From Aquabacterium sp. (GTDB lineage: Bacteria; Pseudomonadota; Gammaproteobacteria; Burkholderiales; Burkholderiaceae_C), in the NCBI GenBank assembly GCA_030654395.1, contig JAURXM010000026.1, positions 1 to 64,000 on the forward strand: a stretch of 64,000 nucleotides of DNA, given 5' to 3'. How positions within the stretch are numbered: the stretch's first letter is position 1; the number at the start of each line of letters is the position of its first letter. The notes beneath the pieces were generated by a model. The model was not told the origin of the DNA, did not search any database, and worked only from the letters and a program-made list of their open reading frames with translations. Below are positions 1-7,652 of the stretch, one piece after another. The translations under genes were made by a program, and so were the position numbers.

Positions 1-120
1 CATCATCCACCCTTGAATCATGCATCAACACCCTCAGCTCACGCTTTGGCAGGTTGATTGAATTGTTTGGGCGCATCTTACGCAGCAAGAACACATCGCT
101 CACATCCCCCAAAAGAGGGG

Positions 121-151
121 GTGGGAGTTAAACACACGACACTACTCCCAC
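121..151. repeat. Inverted repeat in the left-hand noncoding stretch
   Basis: GTGGGAGT at 121-128 is matched by its exact complement ACTCCCAC at 144-151 with a 15-nt loop. Just before it, CCCCC and GGGGG runs around 106-121 can form a second, smaller stem. No T-tract follows, so this is not a classical terminator. I see no gene in positions 1-167 on either strand. Confidence 0.4.
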
Positions 152-167
152 CATAAGGGGACATTTC

Positions 168-355
168 GTGGCAACTAAGGGATTCGCAATGCCATATCGT
201 GAATTCGATGTTCGACTGGTGGGATGGCAAGCTCTGGACGCTCTTGCAATCTTGGCTCCGCACGTCGAAGCAAAAAAGAAGGTGCTGGTGACCTTCCGAA
301 TTGGCGACTCAATGCCTAGCGACTACACCTACACCCGTACCGATCGCGACAGCGG
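168..355 (+). pseudogene. Fragment of a DUF3577-family (ICE-associated) protein
   Basis: The frame reads YREFDVRLVG, then VEAKKKVLVTFRIGD and SDYTYTRTDRDSG. This matches the central part of DUF3577 proteins (STY4534 type, encoded on integrative conjugative elements), which carry an FDVxVxG strand followed by a KxKVLxxFRIGD segment. The usual N-terminal part is missing. The similarity stops at about 355, exactly where the 3' end of the convergent toxin gene begins, and the frame then runs into sequence shared with that gene. I read it as a decayed remnant of an integrated element. The family call is from memory of the motif, not from a search. Confidence 0.5.
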
Positions 356-697
356 TCAAGCGCCAAGCAGACGGCGAGCAAGCACGGATTGCATGTCACG
401 GCGGCCATCTGCAATCAGGTAAATGATGACTTGGCTGCCTGTGACACGGTAGATCACGCGGTAAGGCTTGAAGAAGGTCTGGCGGTATTCTTTGATGCCA
501 AGGCAGACCAGTTCCTTCGGATAGCTACCGCGTTCTGGGAATCTCGACAGACTCTCCACAGTGCCCATCAACTCATCCAACACATAGTTGGCATTGGCCA
601 CGCAGTCGAATTCGGAGATGTAGTCGTGGATGGCCTCTAAGTCCTGCTCCGCACCCACGGTGAGCAGGACTTCAAACTTGGCAGATGTGTCTGCCAT
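356..697 (-). CDS. RelE/ParE-superfamily toxin
   Basis: A 113-aa protein with the size and pattern of ParE/RelE toxins. It has an N-terminal helix with GAEQDLEAIHDYI, a middle segment ending in FPERGSYPKEL, the strand YRQTFFKPYRVIYRV, and a C-terminal IADGRRD that matches the DGRRD tail common in ParE. Such toxins poison DNA gyrase (ParE) or cleave ribosome-bound mRNA (RelE); the sequence favours ParE-like, but the target is not decidable here. The ATG at 695-697 overlaps the TGA of the upstream antitoxin gene (697-699) as ATGA, so the two are translationally coupled. Antitoxin first, toxin second is the standard order. Confidence 0.85.
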   Translation of the reverse strand: MADTSAKFEVLLTVGAEQDLEAIHDYISEFDCVANANYVLDELMGTVESLSRFPERGSYPKELVCLGIKEYRQTFFKPYRVIYRVTGSQVIIYLIADGRRDMQSVLARRLLGA

Positions 698-972
698 CAG
701 GCGGAGGCTCGCTTGGCGCGGAGGCGTGCAACGACGTCAGCCACAGGCTTGACCTTGCCAGCGGCCACATCCTGATTGCCCAGCGCAAGGATTTTGAGCA
801 AGGCCAGTGTTTCTTGCGTCTCCTCAAACGAGGCGACGTCCTGCAGGACAGCCTTGGCTTCGCCATTTTGGGTGATGACCATAGGTTCACGCTGCTCCGC
901 GAGGCGCTTCAAAACCTCGGCAGCATTGGCTTTGAGATAGCTGATGGGCTTGACTTGTGATGAGTAGCGCAT
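697..972 (-). CDS. Phd/YefM-family antitoxin
   Basis: A 91-aa protein starting MRYSSQVKPISYLKANAAEV and containing EPMVITQNGEAKAVLQD, the signature of Phd/YefM antitoxins (an N-terminal DNA-binding domain of the form xxxLRxN...VxxxGxPxAVL). The C-terminal part would wrap the toxin. The frame stays open upstream to 1029, but a start there would lie inside the promoter, so the ATG at 970-972 is chosen. It precedes and overlaps the ParE-like toxin gene. Antitoxins of this family usually repress their own operon; a candidate promoter with an inverted repeat lies just upstream. Confidence 0.85.
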   Translation of the reverse strand: MRYSSQVKPISYLKANAAEVLKRLAEQREPMVITQNGEAKAVLQDVASFEETQETLALLKILALGNQDVAAGKVKPVADVVARLRAKRASA

Positions 973-995
973 GGCGGTGATCCAGACTTGAATAA

Positions 996-1029
996 GACTT
1001 AATATAGTCCTTTTATGGTCTGATGGCAA
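996..1029 (-). promoter_or_regulatory. Promoter and probable operator of the toxin-antitoxin operon
   Basis: Read on the minus strand, TTGCCA (1029-1024) and TATATT (1006-1001) are separated by exactly 17 bases, a good sigma-70 promoter. The -10 box is embedded in the partial palindrome GACTTAATATAGTC (996-1009; GACT/AGTC arms), a plausible autoregulatory operator. Transcription would start near 994, about 20 bases before the antitoxin ATG. Confidence 0.55.
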
Positions 1030-1106
1030 GGTGTGGAGATGGCATCATTCACCTTCACCACGCAATCTGCAAACGTCTATTGTCAGATCATCAAAGTAGC
1101 GCTAGC

Positions 1107-2039
1107 ATGCGGGCTTACGCCTTTATGACTACCACGATGACACCTGCCGCCTCAACCTCGTTCACTGTGAATGGCCCACATGGCCCCTTGGCCGTTCAAC
1201 GCTGGGGCGAGGCCAGCGGGCCTGTGATCGTGCTGGTGCACGGCTACCCGGACAACCGCAGCAAGTGGGATGCCGTGGCACAGTTACTGTGTGATGGCTA
1301 CCAAGTGGTGGCCTATGACGTGCGTGGGGCTGGCGACTCTTTCAAGCCCAAACGCCGCAGTGCCTACAAACTAGAGCACCTCACGGCTGACTTCACGGCC
1401 GTCATCAACGCGGTCAGTCCATCGCAGCCGGTGCACTTGGTAGCGCACGACTGGGGGTCCGTGCAGAGCTGGGAGTTCGTCACCGAGCCTGCACTGCAAG
1501 GCCGCATTGCCTCATTCACCTCGTGCTCAGGCCCCTGTCTAGATCACATGGGACACTGGATGCGCGACCGGCTGCGCCGACCTACGCCGACCAATCTGTG
1601 GCTGTTCACACACCAAATGCTCAAGTCTTGGTACATCTACATGTTCCAGTTGCCGCTGCTGCCTGAGGCGCTGTGGCACACCTTCTTTGGGCGTCACTGG
1701 CCCCGTGTGATGAGCATGCTGGAGTCCATCGAGATCAAGGCCCGGCCCACCCAAGCGTCGGATGGTGCCCATGGGGTGGGCCTGTACCGCGCCAACGTCT
1801 TCCAGCGCATGATGAAGCCGCGCATGCGCCATGCCCATGCGCCTGTGCAGGTGTTGGTGCCCATGCAAGATCGCTTCATCAGCCCCGCCTTGAGCCAAGA
1901 TTTGTCCCGCTGGGCGCCCTCTGTGACGCGCCACGAGATGCCCGCAGGCCATTGGGTCACCGTCAGCCACCCCGAGCTGTTCAGCCAGCACGTGCTGACC
2001 TTCATCCAGTCGATCAAGCCCAGCCCTGCCGCACGATGA
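1107..2039 (+). CDS. Alpha/beta hydrolase with Asp nucleophile (epoxide-hydrolase type)
   Basis: About 310 aa, alpha/beta-hydrolase fold. Visible are the oxyanion loop HGYP (45-48), the nucleophile elbow AHDWGS with Asp115 where lipases have Ser, VPMQDRFIS for the acid member, and GHWVTVSHPE for the catalytic His. HDWG elbows are typical of epoxide hydrolases and haloalkane dehalogenases, so hydrolysis of an epoxide-like or halide substrate through an alkyl-enzyme ester is inferred; the substrate is unknown. The start is uncertain: ATG at 1107 or 1125 both lack a clear ribosome-binding site, and homology begins only after FTVNGPHGPLAV. Its TGA overlaps the ATG of the AraC regulator, which implies joint translation. 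Confidence 0.8.
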   Translation: MRAYAFMTTTMTPAASTSFTVNGPHGPLAVQRWGEASGPVIVLVHGYPDNRSKWDAVAQLLCDGYQVVAYDVRGAGDSFKPKRRSAYKLEHLTADFTAVINAVSPSQPVHLVAHDWGSVQSWEFVTEPALQGRIASFTSCSGPCLDHMGHWMRDRLRRPTPTNLWLFTHQMLKSWYIYMFQLPLLPEALWHTFFGRHWPRVMSMLESIEIKARPTQASDGAHGVGLYRANVFQRMMKPRMRHAHAPVQVLVPMQDRFISPALSQDLSRWAPSVTRHEMPAGHWVTVSHPELFSQHVLTFIQSIKPSPAAR

Positions 2040-3064
2040 AGGACGCGCGGCCACTGTCGGTGCCGTCTGTATCCATCGCCTACCCGGCCCTGCTGCTGGA
2101 GATCGCGCAGGAACGCGGCGTGGACACGGCAGACATCCTGCACGCCGCTGGCCTGAGCGCCGACATGCTCACGCAAAAAGGCGGCTTCATCACGCCCGTG
2201 CAGTACACGCTGATGACGCTGCACACCGCCCGCCTGACGCAAGACCAAGGCATTGGCTTGGCGCTGGGCTTGCGTCTGCGCCCCACCGCACATGGGCAAT
2301 TGGGGCTGATGATGCTGTCATCGAACACACTGCGTGAAGCGCTCGATCACAGTCGCCACTTTGGCCGCGTCCGCCAACGCACCATGCGCTTGATGCTGCA
2401 CACAGAAGGCGATACCGCCATCGTGCGTTTGCAGGAGCTGCGCCCGATTGGCCGCTCACGTCACTTTTTTGTGGAGGGCATGCTCACGGGCAGCGCCATC
2501 GGCATGCCCTATTTGCTTGGTGCGCCCGTGCCTGAGCTGACCTTGCATTTCGACATCCCCGAGCCCGCCTACTTTGCCCCCTACAAAGACCGCCTGCCAC
2601 CCACCCATTTTGCGTGCGAGCACAACGAGATCCGCTTCCCTGCGCATTACCTTGACCGCCCCCTGGCCTTGAGCAACCGCTCCACAGCCAACGAGGCCTT
2701 GATCGTCTGCGAGCAAGTGCTGGCCGAGATAGGGCATGAACACCAGCTTGACCACATCGTGGCGCAGGTGCGCGAACTGATCACCCAAGACCGGGGTTTC
2801 CAGACCTCGGTAGACGACGCGGCCCGGCTGCTGTGCATGTCCACACGCACGCTCAAGCGCAAACTGCAGGCCTGCGGCACCAGCTTCGTCGCCCTGCAAG
2901 AGGACGTGCGGCTGCAACGGGCCTTGCGCCTGATGGCCAACCCGCTGCTGCCGATTCAGGACATCGCCCACACCCTTGGCTATGTTGACCCGGCCAATTT
3001 CACCCGCGCGTTCAGGCGCTGGACGGGCGAGTCGCCCAGCCGCTATCGCCGTGGCCCAGCATGA
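2036..3064 (+). CDS. AraC-family transcriptional regulator
   Basis: A 342-aa protein. Residues about 20-200 look like the arabinose-binding-like domain of OruR/FadR-type AraC regulators (QGIGLALGLRLRPTAHGQLG is typical). The last 100 residues are the two helix-turn-helix units, with CMSTRTLKRKL and IQDIAHTLGYVDPANFTRAFRRWTGESPSRYR. The ATG at 2036 overlaps the stop of the hydrolase gene (ATGA). Regulators of this subgroup often sense fatty or aromatic acids and control adjacent catabolic genes; here the natural targets are the hydrolase, the membrane protein and the dehydrogenase next to it. The ligand is unknown. Confidence 0.88.
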   Translation: MKDARPLSVPSVSIAYPALLLEIAQERGVDTADILHAAGLSADMLTQKGGFITPVQYTLMTLHTARLTQDQGIGLALGLRLRPTAHGQLGLMMLSSNTLREALDHSRHFGRVRQRTMRLMLHTEGDTAIVRLQELRPIGRSRHFFVEGMLTGSAIGMPYLLGAPVPELTLHFDIPEPAYFAPYKDRLPPTHFACEHNEIRFPAHYLDRPLALSNRSTANEALIVCEQVLAEIGHEHQLDHIVAQVRELITQDRGFQTSVDDAARLLCMSTRTLKRKLQACGTSFVALQEDVRLQRALRLMANPLLPIQDIAHTLGYVDPANFTRAFRRWTGESPSRYRRGPA

Positions 3065-3162
3065 CAAGCAGATTGACCCGCGCACCCCTCACGCACCCAA
3101 GCCCATCAAAAACATACTGAGCCCCCAAGTAACAAAGGCGCACAACGCGCCACGGAGGCAAG

Positions 3163-4128
3163 ATGGTTCAAGTAGATGTGTTCTGGGCCTATGGCATAGG
3201 CGCCAGCCTGGCCATGGCCAGCGGCCTGCAATTGCGGCGTGTCAGCAAACCGATGGAGACCAAGTACTTCATCGCCACGTTGCTGGTATTGGCCCTGATC
3301 TGGGCGCCCACTGGCATGCTGCTGTTGCTGCGCAATACCAGCTGGGAGACCATGCAGGTGGCAGAGAACATCGCCGCCATGCCGCACTGGCTGGTGCTGG
3401 GTTTTGGCATCACCAACATCACCCAAGGCATTTTGGGCTTTTGGGTGGGGGCGCACTTGGTTCGATCGGGCAAGCTTTACTTGGCCCACCTCAATTGGAT
3501 GGTGGGCTACTTCGGCATGTTCTTCATCTTGGTCTACGGCTGGGATGGCTTGGGCTTTGACCGCTTCTTCTATGACCGCGACATGCATGGCGCAGCAGCG
3601 TGGTCGCCCGGCAAAGGCGCCACCATGGCCACGCTGTGGTCGTCCATCGGACAGTTCCTGACCAGCTCGGTCGCCATGACGCTGTATGTGGATGGCGTGT
3701 TCTTGGTGCCCGCCTTGGTCGTGACCATGATGCCGTGGATGCACGAGGGCATGCAACAAATCGGCATGCCTGCGGCCAAGCGCCCCTCGTCTGCCCGCAT
3801 GACCTACGGCTACCTGTTTGGCGTGTTTGCGCTGTGCTTGGGCTCGGCTATTTTCTGCGCCGTGGTGGTCAACTACGTGGGACAGATGATGGGTGTGGGG
3901 CCGCATGTGGCGCGTGCTTTGGGCCAGATACCGGCCAACACCACAAGCCATGTGCTCAGCTATCTCATTGGCTTGCCCTTGAGCCTAGGCGTGTTGTTGG
4001 TTACCGTGCTGAGCCCCAAAGGCTTGTTGATGACCCACATGGCCCGCCAAATGCCCTCTGTTTTTGGTGACCTGCCGTCTGTTCACGGCCGAAAAGGAAT
4101 AAAAAACGACATGCACCTTGCTAGGTAA
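3163..4128 (+). CDS. Uncharacterised multi-pass membrane protein
   Basis: A 321-aa protein with about seven hydrophobic segments (for example FIATLLVLALIWAPTGMLLLL, WMVGYFGMFFILVYGW, GYLFGVFALCLGSAIFCAVVV and VLSYLIGLPLSLGVLLVTVL). I do not recognise a family. The motif DGLGFDRFFYDRDMHG and the paired His/Trp residues in the loops are distinctive. A purine-rich GAGG element precedes the ATG. It sits 98 bases after the AraC gene and 51 bases before the dehydrogenase, on the same strand, so it probably belongs to the same lipid- or terpenoid-like catabolic cluster. A membrane oxidoreductase or transport role is possible but not shown. Confidence 0.6.
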   Translation: MVQVDVFWAYGIGASLAMASGLQLRRVSKPMETKYFIATLLVLALIWAPTGMLLLLRNTSWETMQVAENIAAMPHWLVLGFGITNITQGILGFWVGAHLVRSGKLYLAHLNWMVGYFGMFFILVYGWDGLGFDRFFYDRDMHGAAAWSPGKGATMATLWSSIGQFLTSSVAMTLYVDGVFLVPALVVTMMPWMHEGMQQIGMPAAKRPSSARMTYGYLFGVFALCLGSAIFCAVVVNYVGQMMGVGPHVARALGQIPANTTSHVLSYLIGLPLSLGVLLVTVLSPKGLLMTHMARQMPSVFGDLPSVHGRKGIKNDMHLAR

Positions 4129-4179
4129 GCTCAAGCCGTTTAATGTGCGCCACGTCAATACACAAAAAGGATGCGCCCC

Positions 4180-5064
4180 ATGAGCAAAACCGTCGTGATC
4201 ACAGGTGGCAACTCAGGCATCGGCTTGGCCATTGCCCATGATCTGGCCGAGCGGGGCGCCACCGTGTGCTTAGCTTGCCGGAATCAGGACAAAGCCGTAC
4301 AGGCACGCAAAGCCATCATGACACGCACGCCGGGCGCCAAGGTCGAGTTGTATGACTTGGATTTGGCCTCATTCGACAAAATCCACCGCTTTGTGGCCCA
4401 GTTCGCTCAACGCCATGACCGGCTTGATGCGCTGATCAACAACGCAGGCGCGGTGCCCATGCGCCAACAGTTCACCGCCGAAGGCTTTGAGTTGCAATTT
4501 GGTGGCAACTACTTGGGCCCCTTTTTACTCACCCATCTGCTGCTGCCTTTGATGCAAGTGGCCGCCGATGAGGGCGGCGTGGGCAGGGGCGACGCCCGCA
4601 TCGTGAACATGTCATCCATTGCTCACAACATCGGGCGCATGGATCTGGATACGGCCAAGGGACGACGCCCCTACCGTGTGCTGCCTGCCTATGCTCAATC
4701 CAAACTGGGCAACTTGATGTTCAGCATGGCCATGGCGCGCAAACTGCCCAAAGGCATCGTGTCTCAGGCCATGCACCCAGGCGGGGTGGCCTCGCCCTTG
4801 TACCGCGACCTCCCCGGCTGGCAATACGCCGTGATGAAGCCCTTCCTGATCGGCCCAGAGCGTGCTGGGCAATTGGCAGGAGAGCTGGCGCTAGATCGGA
4901 CTCGCCAGGGCGACACGGGGGGGTACTTCTCCATCCAGCACCCACGCATCATCAGCAGCACCGCACGCGATGAAGCCCTGCAAGAAGCGCTGTACCAGCA
5001 AAGCTGCATCTGGGCCTACACACAGCCCTTAGCTGCCCGAGTGGCACAGCGCATGGCCGCTTGA
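4180..5064 (+). CDS. Short-chain dehydrogenase/reductase
   Basis: A 294-aa SDR enzyme of the retinol-dehydrogenase/WWOX-like group. It has the cofactor motif TGGNSGIG (8-15), NNAG (87-90), the catalytic Ser in VNMSS and the active-site pair Tyr171/Lys175 (YAQSK). An ATG also exists nine bases upstream at 4171, but the AAAGG element is correctly spaced only for 4180. It probably oxidises or reduces a hydrophobic alcohol or ketone with NAD(P). It is the last gene of the hydrolase-AraC-membrane protein cluster. Confidence 0.88.
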   Translation: MSKTVVITGGNSGIGLAIAHDLAERGATVCLACRNQDKAVQARKAIMTRTPGAKVELYDLDLASFDKIHRFVAQFAQRHDRLDALINNAGAVPMRQQFTAEGFELQFGGNYLGPFLLTHLLLPLMQVAADEGGVGRGDARIVNMSSIAHNIGRMDLDTAKGRRPYRVLPAYAQSKLGNLMFSMAMARKLPKGIVSQAMHPGGVASPLYRDLPGWQYAVMKPFLIGPERAGQLAGELALDRTRQGDTGGYFSIQHPRIISSTARDEALQEALYQQSCIWAYTQPLAARVAQRMAA

Positions 5065-5498
5065 AACACCCCGAGCGGCGCCGCTGAAACAACAGCGCTT
5101 CGTCTGATTACCCAAGTCGCACCATGAATTCAAGGAGCGACATAGGGCTTGCGCATCCCGGTCAAATTTACCAGTCGTTGCAGTCGCTAGCAAGCCGCCC
5201 AGCATCTGGTGCAGATTAGCCGACCCTTGCACCCCGACTTTCGGATGGGTCTGATCCATCCCGTCGAATGGGGCGCAGCAGCAACGCCTTGCCTAGCATC
5301 CCTTCTGTTGTCAATCCCACAGAAACAAAGGCAAGTAAATGACAGCACGGTCGCCTACATCAATGAAGGCAAGAGCGATGCCTATGGTGGCTTGAGCGTT
5401 GCGATGTCCAGCACCTTGTCGCTGAACGTCGGCTTCACAGGTATCAACGTCAAGCTGAGCCACTGAGATCCGCCTTCAATTTCTTTGGAAGAACCCAT
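5065..5498. other. Intergenic stretch with one doubtful small frame
   Basis: No convincing gene. A GTG-initiated frame at 5209-5466 (85 aa) ends in a beta-strand-like tail with SDAYGGLSVAMSSTLSLNVG and could be the worn C-terminus of an exported protein. It has no ribosome-binding site and no recognisable N-terminus, so I treat it as a possible relic only. Confidence 0.35.
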
Positions 5499-6323
5499 AT
5501 GCCAAACCTACTTCAGTCTGTTCAAGACTTCTTGACCACTACCGCACTTGACCTCACCATCAAGATCCTGGCCGCGCTGGCATTCTGGATCGTCGGGAGG
5601 TGGATGATCGGTCGCGTCATTGCGCTGATGCAAGCCGCGATGAACCGCAATCACGTCGACTCAACGCTGACCAAGTATGTGGGGTCGATCGTAGCCATCA
5701 TGCTCAACGTGGCACTGGCTTTGGGCATCCTAGGGTACTTTGGCATCCAGACCACGTCATTTGCGGCCTTACTGGCAGGTGCCGGCATGGCCATCGGTGC
5801 GGCCTGGAGCGGGTTGCTTGGCAACTTCGCTGCGGGCGCTTTCATGCTGGTGCTGCGCCCCTTCAAGGTGGGCGACTTTGTTGTCATCGGTGGTGTGACG
5901 GGCACGGTGCACGAGCTGGGCTTGTTCGGCACCACGATGATCACCCCCGACAACGTGATGACCATCGTGGGCAATGGTCGTGTTTTTGGCGACACCATCC
6001 AGAACTTCTCGGCCTTGCCGGCCCGACGCGTCGAGCGCACTGCCCAGATTGCCGGTGGCGTGGATGTGCAGGAAGCGCTGGCCCGCTTGCGCGCCGCCGT
6101 GACCCGTATCCCGAATGTGCTGAACAGCCCAGCCCCTGAAGTGAACGTGCTGGACATCAACCTGGTCGGCCCCGTGATCTCGGTGCGCCCTTATTGCAAC
6201 ACTGATCACTACTGGCAGGTGTACTTCGATACCAACGAAGCCATCCTGCGTGTGTGTAAGGAAGCGGGCTGGCCTGCGCCTGCGCCGACCCAGATCGCCA
6301 AGCTCATTCAGCTGGCCGCCTGA
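5499..6323 (+). CDS. mscS: Small-conductance mechanosensitive channel (MscS family)
   Basis: A 274-aa MscS-type channel. It shows an N-terminal membrane helix, TM2, the pore helix with alternating small residues (AGAGMAIGAAWSGLLGNFAAG), then RPFKVGDFV and the beta domain with GTVHELGLFGT, followed by NGRVFGDTIQNFS. Length and order match the single-module E. coli MscS. It opens under membrane tension and releases solutes during hypo-osmotic shock. A GGAAG element lies before the ATG. It begins a same-strand series with a second membrane protein, a two-component system and envelope proteins, which suggests a shared response to envelope or osmotic stress. Confidence 0.92.
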   Translation: MPNLLQSVQDFLTTTALDLTIKILAALAFWIVGRWMIGRVIALMQAAMNRNHVDSTLTKYVGSIVAIMLNVALALGILGYFGIQTTSFAALLAGAGMAIGAAWSGLLGNFAAGAFMLVLRPFKVGDFVVIGGVTGTVHELGLFGTTMITPDNVMTIVGNGRVFGDTIQNFSALPARRVERTAQIAGGVDVQEALARLRAAVTRIPNVLNSPAPEVNVLDINLVGPVISVRPYCNTDHYWQVYFDTNEAILRVCKEAGWPAPAPTQIAKLIQLAA

Positions 6324-6411
6324 GGTTCTTCTCATCGCTGGACGGACGTTTGCGTAAGATGCGTCCTTGATCGGACCCGATGGCGGGCCCGACAACATTG
6401 GAGCGAGTCAG

Positions 6412-7629
6412 ATGGACGCATGGACCACGATTCAACAGATGATGTCGGCCAATCTGGGGCCTTACCTACCTAGAATGGTTGGTGCTTTGAGCATTTTGCT
6501 GGCTGCTTGGATCGCGGCTCGCCTTTCGCGCGCAGCCCTGATCAAGGCTGTTCGCAGCGCAGGGCTCGAAACCAAGCTCAAAACACCGGGCCTGGGAGAG
6601 ATCCTGGCCCAGATCGCCTCTGGCCTAGTCTGGCTGTTTGCCTTGCCGGCCTTGCTGGGCACCTTGCAGTTACAAGCCCTGCTCGATCCGGTCAACGTGA
6701 TGATGTCGCGGCTCATGGGCTTTGTGCCCAATGTATTCGGCTCGGTCGTCATATTGGGGGTGGGCTTGCTCGCCGCCCGCATCGTGCGCCAGATTGTGGA
6801 AGGCCTGCTCACGGCCGCTGGTTCAGAAAAACTGGCCGCACGACTGGGCTTGCAAACGGCATTGGGTGAACGCACGCTGGCTGGATTGGCTGGCTCAGTG
6901 GTATTTGGTTTCATTTTGCTGCCCACCCTGACCGCTGCGTTTCAGACCTTGGGGCTGGACGCCATAGCCCGGCCCGTGGGCCACATGCTGGATGCGGTTG
7001 TAGACCTCATTCCCAAGCTGGTCTCGGCGGCGGTGATCATTGCCGTCGGCGCGCTCATGGGGCGTGTCGTAGCCAACCTCTTGACCACCGTGCTGGCCGG
7101 TGCAGGCATGAACCGCTGGCCTGCCCGCATGGGCCTGCCCGATGACTGGAAGATCGCGGGGCGGGATCTGTCCGAACTGGTCGGCAGCATGATCATGGTC
7201 GCGTTCTTGATGACGTCCATCACGCAGGGTTGTCAGGTGCTGGGTTTTGCCGTGCTGACGGATGCCGTCACCTTGCTGGGCGGTGTCATGGCCAAGCTGG
7301 TGGCAGCCATGATGGTGATGTCGCTGGGCCTGTGGTTGTCGGCGGTGGCAGCACAGTCCATCGCTGCCAGTGGCACCCATCAGGCACAGGCCTGGTCCCA
7401 GGCGGCGCGTGTGGCCATCTTGTTCTTCACGGCGGCACTGGCATTGCGCCAGTCGGGCCTGCCAGCAGACATCATTGTGATCGCCTTTGGTGCGGTGGTG
7501 GGGGCGCTGTCATTGGGCCTGGCCATTGCCTTGGGTTTTGGTGGCAAGGATGTGGCAGCGCGCTTACTGTCGGCCTTGGCCGATCGCTACACCCGCCTGC
7601 CAGATCAAGGCGGCGACCAGGCACCCTGA
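6412..7629 (+). CDS. Conserved TM-helix membrane protein (mechanosensitive-channel-like)
   Basis: A 405-aa protein with at least six hydrophobic segments and the repeated pattern LIPKLVSAAVIIAVGALMGRVV and VPNVFGSVVILGVGLLAAR, which matches the 'conserved TM helix' repeat (PF05552) found near MscS-like channels. The ATG at 6412 has GGAG about eight bases upstream and is preferred to the one at 6367. It carries no MscS beta domain, so it is more likely an accessory membrane component than a channel by itself. It follows mscS by 88 bases. Confidence 0.75.
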   Translation: MDAWTTIQQMMSANLGPYLPRMVGALSILLAAWIAARLSRAALIKAVRSAGLETKLKTPGLGEILAQIASGLVWLFALPALLGTLQLQALLDPVNVMMSRLMGFVPNVFGSVVILGVGLLAARIVRQIVEGLLTAAGSEKLAARLGLQTALGERTLAGLAGSVVFGFILLPTLTAAFQTLGLDAIARPVGHMLDAVVDLIPKLVSAAVIIAVGALMGRVVANLLTTVLAGAGMNRWPARMGLPDDWKIAGRDLSELVGSMIMVAFLMTSITQGCQVLGFAVLTDAVTLLGGVMAKLVAAMMVMSLGLWLSAVAAQSIAASGTHQAQAWSQAARVAILFFTAALALRQSGLPADIIVIAFGAVVGALSLGLAIALGFGGKDVAARLLSALADRYTRLPDQGGDQAP

Positions 7630-7652
7630 GCCGACAGCACACCACCGCATAC

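Noticed and set aside
1673-2035. Upstream extension of the AraC regulator
   Set aside because: The extension overlaps the hydrolase gene and is Pro/Arg/His-rich out-of-frame sequence. ATG 2036, coupled to the hydrolase stop, fits the family length.
7230-7652. N-terminal extension of the sensor kinase
   Set aside because: The frame is open but lies within the preceding TM-helix gene. The kinase's own membrane helices begin after ATG 7653.
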